Assembly (NCBI GenBank): GCA_000435075.1
Contig: FR890619.1
Location: forward strand, 1-16,167
DNA: 16,167 nt
From: Bacteroides sp. CAG:770
Lineage (GTDB): Bacteria; Bacteroidota; Bacteroidia; Bacteroidales; UBA932
Direction: 5' to 3'
The notes under the pieces are model-generated. The model saw nothing but the letters and a program-made list of their open reading frames with translations. It was not told the origin of the DNA and ran no database searches. This document shows positions 7,944 through 16,111 of this stretch, one piece after another. Every line of letters starts with the position of its first letter. Position 1 is the stretch's first letter. The translations under genes were made by a program, and so were the position numbers.

Positions 7944-9293
7944 CTATAGGTGTCTTACGGCATCCTTGAATTTTTCGCCTCTGTCCTCGTAGCACGTGAA
8001 CAGGTCGAAGCTTGCGCAGCAAGGGCTGAGAAGTACTACATCTCCGTCTTCTGCAAATCCTGCGGCCGCCTTTACAGCTTCTTCTGCCGAGCGGGTGTCC
8101 GTTATCTTGTCTTTGCCGACGATTTCCTCGAAAGCCTCATGGAATTTGTGGTTGTCCACACCCATGCAGACGATGGCCTTTACCTTGTCCTTTACAAGCT
8201 GTTTGAGGACATCATAGTCGTTGCCTTTGTCAGTTCCTCCGACTATCCATACGACCGGCCTTGTCTGACATTCAAGCGCGTACCATGCCGCATCGACGTT
8301 GGTCGCCTTGGAGTCATTGATGTAAAGCACTCCCTTCACGCTCAGCACCGGTTCGAGCCTGTGCTCGATAGGGGCGAACGACTGCAGGGACTCGCGGATT
8401 ACTTTATTGTCAATGCCGCTGGCCTTGGCTGCGAGGGCTGCCGCCATCGAGTTATAGATGTTGTGCTTTCCGCCGAGTGAGAGGTCTTTCAGAAAGATGT
8501 CGCATTCGTCGTTGTCGTATTTGACTACGATTTTGTCGTTGTCCAGCCATGCGCCTTCTTCCACTTTTTCTTTCTGTGTGAAAGGCAGCTTCTTGGCTTT
8601 GATGACTATCTTGTCGAGATGGTTTATGGTTATCTCGTCGTCTGAGTCGAAGATGAAGCAGTCTTCAGGTCTGAGGTCGCGTGTGATGCGGAACTTTGCC
8701 TTCACGTAGTTTTCCATGTCATAGCCGTATCTGTCCAGATGGTCAGGGGTTATGTTGGTGATGATGGCAATGTCCGGTCTGAAATCGTAGCAGTTGTCGA
8801 GCTGGAAGCTGCTGATTTCCAGGACGTAGTAGTCGAAGTGTTCGGTTGCGACCTGATATGCGTAACTTTTTCCGATGTTGCCGCCGAGCCCGACATTGAG
8901 ACCTGCCTCCTGCATCAGGTGGTAGATCAATGATGTTGTGGTGGTCTTGCCGTTGCTTCCTGTTATGCAGATTTTCTTCGCGGTGTCATATCGTCCTGCG
9001 AATTCGATCTCGGAAATGATGTGTATGCCTTTTTCTATGATTTTCCGGATCATCGGGGCTGTGTCTGGAATGCCGGGACTCTTTATGATTTCGTCGGCAT
9101 TCAATATCAATTCTTCTGTGTGATGGCCTTCCTCGAAGGGAATGTCCCATTTCTTCAGAAGTTCTGCGTGTTCGGCGGCTATCTTTCCTCTGTCTGAAAG
9201 GAATACGTCGAATCCTTTAACTTTGGCGAGGACTGCGGCACCTGCACCGCTTTCGCCTCCGCCTAAAACCACGATTCGCTTATTGTTTTCCAT
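7944..9293 (-). CDS. murD: UDP-MurNAc-L-alanine--D-glutamate ligase MurD
   Basis: Cytoplasmic Mur ligase, 449 residues, that adds D-Glu to UDP-MurNAc-L-Ala. Visible: N-terminal Rossmann-like glycine motif VLGGGESGAG (9-18), SPGIP (72-76) typical of MurD, the P-loop GSNGKTTT (112-119), the central-domain motif ITNITPDHLDRYG, and the C-terminal YINDSKATN. The late stretch LLSPCCASFDLF is also characteristic of MurD. The ATG at 9293 is the natural start. It is separated from mraY by 57 bp and from ftsW by 51 bp, the two widest gaps in the operon, but I found no convincing promoter or terminator in either. Confidence 0.97.
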   Translation of the reverse strand: MENNKRIVVLGGGESGAGAAVLAKVKGFDVFLSDRGKIAAEHAELLKKWDIPFEEGHHTEELILNADEIIKSPGIPDTAPMIRKIIEKGIHIISEIEFAGRYDTAKKICITGSNGKTTTTSLIYHLMQEAGLNVGLGGNIGKSYAYQVATEHFDYYVLEISSFQLDNCYDFRPDIAIITNITPDHLDRYGYDMENYVKAKFRITRDLRPEDCFIFDSDDEITINHLDKIVIKAKKLPFTQKEKVEEGAWLDNDKIVVKYDNDECDIFLKDLSLGGKHNIYNSMAAALAAKASGIDNKVIRESLQSFAPIEHRLEPVLSVKGVLYINDSKATNVDAAWYALECQTRPVVWIVGGTDKGNDYDVLKQLVKDKVKAIVCMGVDNHKFHEAFEEIVGKDKITDTRSAEEAVKAAAGFAEDGDVVLLSPCCASFDLFTCYEDRGEKFKDAVRHL

Positions 9294-9350
9294 CTTCGTA
9301 TATAATTAGTATATTCTCAAATTCTTTCACCTGCTTCGGGAGTGTTTGCC

Positions 9351-10661
9351 CTATCTGACCTTGAGGAGTGCCAGGGTGGCGACTGCGAGGATGATTCCTA
9401 TGAGCCAGAACCTGGTGACGATCTTCGCCTCCGGGATAGGATGCGACGGCCACTGGATCTTGGCCGGAATGTCTATCTTCTGATAGTGGTGGTGAAGCGG
9501 AGCCATCCTGAAAATCCTCTGCCCCGTTCCGTAGCGCTTCCTTGTATATTTGAAATAGAACCTCTGGATGAGCACTGACAGACTTTCCACAAAGAAAATT
9601 CCGCAGAGCATCGGCAGAAGAAGCTCCTTTCTGATAAGAATGGCACTCACTCCGATGATGCCGCCGATGGCAAGGCTGCCTGTGTCACCCATGAAAACCT
9701 GAGCCGGATAGGAATTGTACCACAGGAAACCGAACAGCGCTCCCACGAATATGGACATGAATACCGTCACTTCTCCGGACCCCGGTATATACATGATATT
9801 CAGGTAATTCGAATTGATGAGGTTGCCGCTCAGCCATGCGATGATACCGATTACGATTCCGACTATGGCAGAGCTTCCCGCAGCCAGGCCGTCCATTCCG
9901 TCAGTGAGATTGGTGCCGTTCGAACAAGCCGTGATTACGATAATAATCATCAGAACGTAGATGGCCCACTTGCAGTACCATCCCCAGGCTCCCTGGAAAG
10001 GCGAAAGCCATTTGTAGTCGAACTCATGGTTCTTTACGAACGGGATAGTGGTCTTGGTGCTCTTGACGATATTCTCCATCTTCCATCCGCTGGAGCTTAC
10101 GATGGTTTCGCTGTCCACATCCAGATCTGAACTGCCCTGCGGCAGATAAGTCGTTCCGTTGGACGCCTCGGCAACATTGACCTTCTCCCTTACGACGATG
10201 TCGTTGTTGAAGCAGACCGTCAGGCCGACTATGAAGCCGAGAAGAATCTGGAGTATCAGCTTGCCCCTTTCGCTCATGCCCTCCTTGTTGTGCTTGAAGA
10301 CCTTGATGTAGTCGTCTGCGAAGCCGATTCCTCCGCACCAGAGAGTTGTGAACAGCAGAAGCTGGGTATAGATGTTGGTGAGGTCACAGAAAAGCAAGAC
10401 CGGCACTGTTATCGCCAGAATGATGATGACACCGCCCATTGTCGGGGTGCCCTTCTTCTGCATCTGTCCCTCCAGTCCGAGGTCCCTGATGGTCTCGCCG
10501 ATCTGTTTCTTCTGCAGCCATCTTATGATTCTGCGTCCTGCGAAGAATGATATGAGCATGGCAGTGACACTGGCCAGCATCGCCCTGAACGACAGGTAAC
10601 TCATGAGTCCCTGTCCGGGAATGTCATAATCTTTCAGCAGTTGGAACAAATGATATATCAT
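9351..10661 (-). CDS. mraY: Phospho-MurNAc-pentapeptide transferase MraY
   Basis: Membrane enzyme that attaches phospho-MurNAc-pentapeptide to undecaprenyl phosphate, forming lipid I. Catalytic and binding motifs: DDYIKVFKHNKEG with D116 and D117, NLTDGMDGLAAG (251-262), MGDTGSLAIGG with D326, and the histidine motif APLHHHYQ with H390-H392. About ten membrane segments are visible. At 436 residues it is much longer than the roughly 360 of E. coli; the excess is a hydrophilic insertion at about 157-222 between helices 4 and 5, a loop that faces the periplasm in known MraY structures. The ATG overlaps the murE stop by 4 bp and is preceded by GGAGG. There is no murF between murE and mraY. Confidence 0.97.
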   Translation of the reverse strand: MIYHLFQLLKDYDIPGQGLMSYLSFRAMLASVTAMLISFFAGRRIIRWLQKKQIGETIRDLGLEGQMQKKGTPTMGGVIIILAITVPVLLFCDLTNIYTQLLLFTTLWCGGIGFADDYIKVFKHNKEGMSERGKLILQILLGFIVGLTVCFNNDIVVREKVNVAEASNGTTYLPQGSSDLDVDSETIVSSSGWKMENIVKSTKTTIPFVKNHEFDYKWLSPFQGAWGWYCKWAIYVLMIIIVITACSNGTNLTDGMDGLAAGSSAIVGIVIGIIAWLSGNLINSNYLNIMYIPGSGEVTVFMSIFVGALFGFLWYNSYPAQVFMGDTGSLAIGGIIGVSAILIRKELLLPMLCGIFFVESLSVLIQRFYFKYTRKRYGTGQRIFRMAPLHHHYQKIDIPAKIQWPSHPIPEAKIVTRFWLIGIILAVATLALLKVR

Positions 10662-12142
10662 TTCGCGTCCTCCATTGATTTGAACACTTCATTGACGATT
10701 TCCCTTTCGTCGAAATGTCTGTGTTCCGTACCTATAATCTGATATGTTTCGTGTCCTTTTCCTGCCAGCAGGATGACTGAGCCTTCAGGTGCCAGAGTAA
10801 TGGCTGTCCTTATGGCCTCCTTTCTGTCGGAAATGAATAATGCTTTTGCCAATCCCTTGTTGCTGAATCCTTTGCGGATATCTTCGAGGATGTCCTCGGT
10901 CTTTTCTGTACGGCTGTTGTCCGATGTTACGAAAATCCTGTCGGCATATTTCTCGGAAACCGCTGCCATCTCAGGCCTCTTGGTCTTGTCCCTGTCGCCT
11001 CCGCAGCCGAACAGACAGATGATGTGCTGTTTCGGGCCGATGTCGCGCAAAGTCTTGAGCACATTCTCCAGAGCATCTGGCGTATGGGCATAGTCAATGA
11101 TAACCGACAGTTTCCTCGGGCCGCGCATGGTCTCGAGCCTGCCTTTCGCGGACTCCAGTCTGCTGAGCTGGATCAATGCCTCTTCAGGATCTGCGCCCAC
11201 GATCACGGCAGTGGTGTATATCGCCAGAAGATTGTATGCATTGTGCTGACCGATGAGCCTGGTCCAGATTTCTTTCCCGTCGATGCGGAGCTGCATTCCG
11301 TCGAAACTTTCTTCGATGATTCTGCATGTGTGGTCTGCAAGGCTTCTGCATGAATAAGTGACGACCTTCGCCTTGGTGTTCTGCACCATGACCATGCCGT
11401 TCTTGTCATCAATGTTGGTGATGGCGAATGCGTCTGACGGAAGTGTGTCGAAGAACAGTTTCTTGCATCTCAGATATTCCGCAAATGTCTTGTGGTAGTC
11501 CAGATGGTCGTGAGTGAGGTTGGAGAAGATGCCGGCCTTGAACTTCAGTCCCGCTACTCTTTCCTGTTCCATTCCGATGGAACTGACTTCCATGAAACAG
11601 AACTTGCAGCCTTCGTCTACCATCTGTCTCATCAGTTCATTGATAGTGAGCGGATCGGCAGTAGTGTTGGCCGTCTCCAGACATTTGTCGCCGACATAAT
11701 TTGCTATGGTAGAAAGGAGGCCGCACTTGTAACCGAGGCCTCTGAAGAGGTTGTAGAGCAGGGTTACTGTAGTCGTCTTTCCGTTTGTTCCTGTTATGCC
11801 GACCAATGTCAGTTCTCGTGAAGGGTTTCCGTAGAAATCGGCAGCCGCCAATGCTGAAGCGTGTCGGGAATTCTTGACTTCCACGAACGTAACATCCGTA
11901 TTGGCATTGACATTGACCTGACTCTCAAGTGCTTGCCTGTCTTCGAACATTATTGCTACGGCTCCGGCCTTTATCGCGGATGCGATGAATTGGTGCCCGT
12001 CCGTGCCGTGTCCTTTGACGGCAATGAACATTGACCCCGGAGTTGCTTTCCTTGAGTCAATGCAGATTGAACTTATTTCACGTCTGCTGTCGCCGGCAAT
12101 TCCGGTGACGCCGCAATTCTTTATAATATTTTCGAGTATCAT
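10658..12142 (-). CDS. murE: UDP-MurNAc-tripeptide synthetase MurE
   Basis: Cytoplasmic Mur ligase, 494 residues, that adds the third stem-peptide residue. Visible: P-loop GTNGKTT (118-124), NTTADPLTI (159-167), MEVSS (184-188), NLTHDHLDYH (208-217), the RCKKLFFD segment (225-232) that carries the modified lysine in this family, IDYAHTPDALE (349-359), GCGGDRDKTKRP (379-390) and GKGHETYQ (461-468). The residue-selecting motif, DNPR in enzymes specific for meso-diaminopimelate, reads DNSR (408-411). The Arg that contacts the substrate is kept, so diaminopimelate is the likeliest third residue, but the Pro to Ser change is unusual in my experience. It begins 1 bp after the PBP stop and overlaps mraY by 4 bp. 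Confidence 0.97.
   Translation of the reverse strand: MILENIIKNCGVTGIAGDSRREISSICIDSRKATPGSMFIAVKGHGTDGHQFIASAIKAGAVAIMFEDRQALESQVNVNANTDVTFVEVKNSRHASALAAADFYGNPSRELTLVGITGTNGKTTTVTLLYNLFRGLGYKCGLLSTIANYVGDKCLETANTTADPLTINELMRQMVDEGCKFCFMEVSSIGMEQERVAGLKFKAGIFSNLTHDHLDYHKTFAEYLRCKKLFFDTLPSDAFAITNIDDKNGMVMVQNTKAKVVTYSCRSLADHTCRIIEESFDGMQLRIDGKEIWTRLIGQHNAYNLLAIYTTAVIVGADPEEALIQLSRLESAKGRLETMRGPRKLSVIIDYAHTPDALENVLKTLRDIGPKQHIICLFGCGGDRDKTKRPEMAAVSEKYADRIFVTSDNSRTEKTEDILEDIRKGFSNKGLAKALFISDRKEAIRTAITLAPEGSVILLAGKGHETYQIIGTEHRHFDEREIVNEVFKSMEDAK
10669..10673 (-). promoter_or_regulatory. Shine-Dalgarno sequence of mraY
   Basis: GGAGG on the minus strand lies 7 bases before the mraY ATG at 10661, inside the last codons of murE. 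It supports this start and, with the ATGA overlap, reinitiation of ribosomes leaving murE. Most other genes in this operon have no such sequence. Confidence 0.7.
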
Positions 12143-12143
12143 A

Positions 12144-14282
12144 CTATTCCAGTCTTATCGTTACTTTCCCGCCTTCGGCAAGCTTGCTTCCTGCTGCCGG
12201 GCTCTGGCTGACGACATGTCCCACGCCTGAGTAGCTGCACCTGTATCCGTCGTTCTCTATCGCGTAGATTGCGTCCATCAGTCCTAATCCCTTGACATTT
12301 GGTACTTTGCCGTTTTTGGCTGTCAGCGGTGCTTCCGGCGACATGTCGGGCATCTTGCCGCTGCTTTTCAGGAGTTGTCCGTAACTTTCATCCATCGCGT
12401 AGATGTTGTCGACAACTTCTCTGACTACCATGGCCGGGGTTGTTCCTCCGTAGAAGGTCTCGTTGCCCGGATAGGAGTCTATCAGACAGATGATGCTGTA
12501 TTTAGGCTGCTCTGCAGGGAAGAATCCCACAAATGTACCTCGGTATTTCCTGCGTCCTTTCCTGTCCTGGTAAGGGTCCCTCGGGTTCGGTTTTTCGTCT
12601 TTTTCGAAGGCGATCTTGGAGGTTCCGGTCTTTCCGGCCACCTTGAGTTTCGCCCCGCCGAGTCGCCTTGCCGCAGTACCTTCTTCTGTAATCTTCATGA
12701 GGCCCTTGGTGAGGCTGTCCGCCGTTGCCCTCGAACATATCGAACCGTTCAGGATCGACGGACCTCTCTTTTCCTTGATTATGCCGTTTTCCTCGAAGTC
12801 TTCCACAAGATAAGGCTTCATCATCTTTCCTTTGTTTGCAATCGCGTTGTAGAAGGTCAGGATGTGGAGAGGCGTTTCCTCTACGTTGTATCCGATGGCT
12901 ATGGAACCTAGAGTCGTACCGCTCCATCCTGCTGTCTTCGGTTTCGGAAGATATGGCTCACGGAATCCTTCCAGGTCGAAGTCGTATGCCTCACCCAATT
13001 TGTACAGGTAGAGGTTGTCGAGCAGTTTCTGCGGGTTGTTGCCGTAGTGGTCTATGGCAAGTTTCCTGAAGACATAGTTGGAGGAAATCTCGAAGCCGTG
13101 CAGTACGGATATTTCGGAGATGCCTTTCATGTGGCTGTCCTGTCCGAATCCCGGAATTATTCCGTTGTTGCCCGGAATCTTATCAGAGAGTTTTACCTTG
13201 TTGTCCTCCAAAAGGCTCATCAGGATTGCCGTCTTGAAAACTGAACCGGGCTCTCTGGTCATACTGATGGCGACGTTGTAAGTCTCGTCCAGTCTGCCGG
13301 AAAGCGAGTCCCTCATGAGGTTGACCATTGTCCTTATGGCTCCTGTCTTTACATCCATCACGATTACGCAGCCGTCTGCGATGCCGGGCTGTTCGCTCAA
13401 TTGTCTTCTGAGCGCCCTGTCCGCAATGTCCTGCATGTCAATGTCAAGAGTCGTCCTGATGTCGGAGCCGTCCTTTGCCGGGGCCCATGTGCTGTCCTTG
13501 TTCATGATGCGTCTGGCATCGGTCTTCCTTTTCCAGCGGTAGCCCTCCTTCCCGTGTAGCTTGTAGTCGAACTTGCCCTCCAGACCGATGGCGTTGCGTC
13601 CGCCTTCGGCGCGGCTGTTGTCCTTGACATATCCGATGACTCTTCTTGCAAGTTTTCCGTACGGATATTGTCTCGTGTCCATACGCTCGATTATGAGACC
13701 GCCTGTGTTGGCGCCTTCCCTGAAAAGAGGCAGCTCCTTTACTTTCTGTATGGTTTCATGGTCGATGCCGCCTCCGATTTTCATATATCGCTTGCCTTCA
13801 TTTCGTCCGTTGATGATGGTCCTGTACCAGTAGTCGGCATTCATTCCATAGATGCTGGCGAGCCCTGCCGAGAGTTCCCGTGCACGTTCCCTCCATCTTC
13901 TCTCCATCTCATCTCCGGGAACTTTGATTCTTTTCTTTGGATTTTTCGGATCTCTTATGGCGAATTTCAAGGGTTTGCCGTCCTTGTCTCTGGCCGCATA
14001 TTCCGCTTTCTGGACTGCGCAGTCAATTCCCACCTGATACATTGGCGTGGAAATGGCAAGAAGTCTTCCGTCGTATGCCAGAATTGCTCCTCTTGTAGGA
14101 GTCAGTTTCTCCTTGCTGCTTTTGGCACGATAGTATTTCAGGTTAGGGTCGCTATCCCTCCAGCAGTACTGGATATACATGATCCTTCCTATCATGATGA
14201 AGGCCATGACAGTAAAGAGCGCATATACTATTCGGAGGAGTAAACTCTCCTGTTCCTTGTCATTATCGTTGGTTCTGCTCAT
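12144..14282 (-). CDS. ftsI: Septal class B penicillin-binding protein with PASTA domain (FtsI/PBP3)
   Basis: Septal D,D-transpeptidase of 712 residues that cross-links peptidoglycan made by FtsW. It has a short cytoplasmic start, one membrane anchor (about 15-37), and an N-terminal pedestal (about 45-270) containing RGAILAYDGRLLA. The transpeptidase domain has catalytic S347 in SVFK (347-350), SSN (400-402) and KTG (551-553). A single PASTA domain ends the protein (659-712: PNVKGLGLMDAI through QSPAAGSKL). One C-terminal PASTA domain is common in Bacteroidota septal PBPs and absent from E. coli FtsI, which is about 590 residues. The ATG lies 6 bp after the FtsL-like gene; murE follows after 1 bp. 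The name ftsI is used for the orthologue by position and domains. Confidence 0.96.
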   Translation of the reverse strand: MSRTNDNDKEQESLLLRIVYALFTVMAFIMIGRIMYIQYCWRDSDPNLKYYRAKSSKEKLTPTRGAILAYDGRLLAISTPMYQVGIDCAVQKAEYAARDKDGKPLKFAIRDPKNPKKRIKVPGDEMERRWRERARELSAGLASIYGMNADYWYRTIINGRNEGKRYMKIGGGIDHETIQKVKELPLFREGANTGGLIIERMDTRQYPYGKLARRVIGYVKDNSRAEGGRNAIGLEGKFDYKLHGKEGYRWKRKTDARRIMNKDSTWAPAKDGSDIRTTLDIDMQDIADRALRRQLSEQPGIADGCVIVMDVKTGAIRTMVNLMRDSLSGRLDETYNVAISMTREPGSVFKTAILMSLLEDNKVKLSDKIPGNNGIIPGFGQDSHMKGISEISVLHGFEISSNYVFRKLAIDHYGNNPQKLLDNLYLYKLGEAYDFDLEGFREPYLPKPKTAGWSGTTLGSIAIGYNVEETPLHILTFYNAIANKGKMMKPYLVEDFEENGIIKEKRGPSILNGSICSRATADSLTKGLMKITEEGTAARRLGGAKLKVAGKTGTSKIAFEKDEKPNPRDPYQDRKGRRKYRGTFVGFFPAEQPKYSIICLIDSYPGNETFYGGTTPAMVVREVVDNIYAMDESYGQLLKSSGKMPDMSPEAPLTAKNGKVPNVKGLGLMDAIYAIENDGYRCSYSGVGHVVSQSPAAGSKLAEGGKVTIRLE

Positions 14283-14288
14283 GTCTGC

Positions 14289-14633
14289 TTATTCGTCTGA
14301 GTCAATTCTGAATGCCGGTTTCTTCGGGAGGCACACTTTCGAACCCTTGTTGTCCAGCAGTTCTTCCGTTTTCGTGATTCTGCCCATGGATGCCAGCTGC
14401 ACCATCTTTTCGGTATGATAAATCTGCAGTTCCGTCAGAATGTCATTGTTCCTCTCGACTTTGCTCAATGTGTTTTCTACTAGGATGTTAAGCATAATCA
14501 TTACCCAGAACAGCATGAACGTATAGACGATTTGCAGGAACACCTTGTCGCATCCCAGTCTCATGAGCAGTTCGCCCCTGAAAGATGCGATGACAAGATT
14601 CTTTATGGATGTGCCGATGGCTTTTATATTCAT
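14289..14633 (-). CDS. ftsL: FtsL-like cell division protein
   Basis: Small bitopic protein of 114 residues. It has a cytoplasmic N-terminus of about 30 residues, one membrane segment (about 31-52), and then a charged, helix-prone stretch (about 53-92, LVENTLSKVERNNDILTEL) that could form a coiled coil. The C-terminal end is short (LPKKPAFRI). Sequence similarity to E. coli FtsL is not evident; the assignment rests on topology, size and location between rsmH and the septal PBP, where FtsL lies in most dcw clusters. FtsL normally pairs with a DivIC/FtsB partner and activates FtsW and the PBP; no such partner is encoded in this window. It starts 1 bp after rsmH. Confidence 0.85.
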   Translation of the reverse strand: MNIKAIGTSIKNLVIASFRGELLMRLGCDKVFLQIVYTFMLFWVMIMLNILVENTLSKVERNNDILTELQIYHTEKMVQLASMGRITKTEELLDNKGSKVCLPKKPAFRIDSDE

Positions 14634-14634
14634 G

Positions 14635-15594
14635 TCAGTCTTTATTTGGAGTTGTCTTTTCCGCGATTCTCAGTTTCGCGCTTCTTGCCCTTGTGTTGGA
14701 TGCTATTTCACTTTCCTGCGGCAGAATCGGTTTCCTGTTCACTGCTTTCAGCGGTGTGAGGGCGTTTCCGTAGAAATCCTTTTCCATTTCTCCGTCTGTC
14801 CTGCCGGACTTGATGAAGTTCTTTACCATCCTGTCCTCGAGGGAGTGATATGTGATGACTACCAGCCTTCCGCCTTCTTTCAATGATTCTGAGGCACCTG
14901 AAAGCATCTTTTCCAGTGAACGCATTTCATGATTGACCTCGATTCTGAGAGCTTGGTAGATTTTTGCGAGGATTTTGTGGCTCGCAAAATCCGGAAGTGC
15001 CGGCTTGATGGCGGTGTCCAGTTCTCCTGTCGTCCTGATTTCGCCCTTTTCTCTTCCCGCGACGATAAGCTGAGCGATTCTTCTGGCATTATCGACCTCT
15101 CCGTAGATTTTCAGAATCCTTTCCAGGTCCTTCTGCCCGTAGCTGTTGATGATGTCTGCCGCTGTTGTTTCGGCTTCTGTGTTCATTCTCATGTCCAGCG
15201 GGGCGTCGAAACGGAATGAAAAGCCTCTGTCTGCGGTATCGAACTGGTGAGATGAAACTCCGAGGTCCGCCAGGACTCCATCTACCTTCGCGTCTTCGGC
15301 AAGCGTGTTTATCTGCTGCCCTGTAGCGCCTTCATGAGCCGCATACATTACGAAGTTGTGGATGTATCTGAAATCCGCTCGGATGAGAATGAGGCGGGAA
15401 TCGTCTATCCTGTTCCGTATGGCGTCGCTGTCCCTGTCGAAGGCAATGACTCTTCCGGCCGGAGATAAGCGTGAAAGAATCTCGGCTGTGTGTCCACCGC
15501 CCCCGAAGGTGACATCGACATATATTCCTGACGGATTGGTAATCAGAGCGCTTACGCTCTCATCCAGAAGTACTGGCGTATGGTATTCTGACAT
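14635..15594 (-). CDS. rsmH: 16S rRNA (cytosine-1402-N4)-methyltransferase RsmH (MraW)
   Basis: S-adenosylmethionine-dependent enzyme, 319 residues, that methylates N4 of C1402 in the decoding centre of 16S rRNA. Visible: YHTPVLLDE (4-12), the SAM-binding motif DVTFGGGGHT (27-36), AFDRD (51-55), DLGVSSHQFD (110-119), GFSFRFDAPLDMRM (124-137), RIEVNHEM and, near the end, VITYHSLEDR. All are family signatures. The ATG at 15594 is supported by AAAGGAG 6 bases upstream and matches the usual family start. Its place directly after mraZ is conserved across bacteria. The gap to mraZ is 33 bp; ftsL begins 1 bp after its stop. Confidence 0.97.
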   Translation of the reverse strand: MSEYHTPVLLDESVSALITNPSGIYVDVTFGGGGHTAEILSRLSPAGRVIAFDRDSDAIRNRIDDSRLILIRADFRYIHNFVMYAAHEGATGQQINTLAEDAKVDGVLADLGVSSHQFDTADRGFSFRFDAPLDMRMNTEAETTAADIINSYGQKDLERILKIYGEVDNARRIAQLIVAGREKGEIRTTGELDTAIKPALPDFASHKILAKIYQALRIEVNHEMRSLEKMLSGASESLKEGGRLVVITYHSLEDRMVKNFIKSGRTDGEMEKDFYGNALTPLKAVNRKPILPQESEIASNTRARSAKLRIAEKTTPNKD

Positions 15595-15600
15595 TTCAAA

Positions 15601-15607
15601 CTCCTTT
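15601..15607 (-). promoter_or_regulatory. Shine-Dalgarno sequence of rsmH
   Basis: AAAGGAG on the minus strand is 6 bases before the rsmH ATG at 15594. It fixes the start and is one of only two strong ribosome binding sites seen in the operon. Confidence 0.75.
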
Positions 15608-15627
15608 GGGTCAAGTAAATGTGGAGT

Positions 15628-16074
15628 CTAACGGGAGAGTTTCCCAGCCAGCGCTATGTAGTCGTTTTCTGAAAGTCTGGAAGCCTCGAATTTCTCCTTG
15701 GCCCAGATTTCGATTTTGTAGTCGTTGCCAGCGAAAACCACTTCTTTTTGGACTCCTATCGCTTCCAGAAGTTTTCTGGGGATCGAGATGCGTCCGAGTT
15801 TACCGTCCGGTTCGACTATGGCGCGGTCTCTCATGTATTCTCTCCAGAATGCCGCGTGATCTCTGATGAGGAAATTCAGATGAGATCTGACTTCAGCGCT
15901 CTGCTTCTCCCATTCTTCGTAGGTATACATCTCGAGGCAGTCCTCGAAGATATCCTTTTTCAGCACGAAGCGCATGTCTCCATCGGCAGGCATGACAGCC
16001 TTGAACGCCGAAGGAAAGACGAGTCTTCCTTTGTCGTCAGCTTTAGCTGTATATTCTCCGATGAAATTCACCAT
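15628..16074 (-). CDS. mraZ: Transcriptional regulator MraZ
   Basis: DNA-binding protein that normally binds repeats upstream of its own gene and controls the dcw operon. With the chosen start it has 148 residues in two tandem SpoVT-AbrB-type halves. The first half carries FIGEYTAKADDKGRL (4-18) with the DxxxR motif D13 to R17; the second carries PDGKLGRISIP (89-99), where the Asp is one residue further from the Arg than in the classic motif. The open frame extends upstream to a GTG at 16098, but the ATG at 16074 gives the family-typical beginning MxxFIGEY. No proper Shine-Dalgarno sequence precedes it (AAGAG touches the ATG). It is the first gene of the operon. Confidence 0.95.
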   Translation of the reverse strand: MVNFIGEYTAKADDKGRLVFPSAFKAVMPADGDMRFVLKKDIFEDCLEMYTYEEWEKQSAEVRSHLNFLIRDHAAFWREYMRDRAIVEPDGKLGRISIPRKLLEAIGVQKEVVFAGNDYKIEIWAKEKFEASRLSENDYIALAGKLSR

Positions 16075-16111
16075 CTCTTTAATTATCAATAGTTTCACGC
16101 TTGTCGGAAGG

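Noticed and set aside
9294..9350. Possible internal promoter in the AT-rich gap before murD
   Set aside because: TTTG and TATAC-like words are present but neither spacing nor sequence fits the Bacteroidota consensus (TTTG and TAnnTTTG) well enough.
16075..16098. GTG start for mraZ giving eight extra residues
   Set aside because: MraZ proteins begin close to the FIGEY motif, and the ATG at 16074 provides that; the extra residues have no counterpart that I know.
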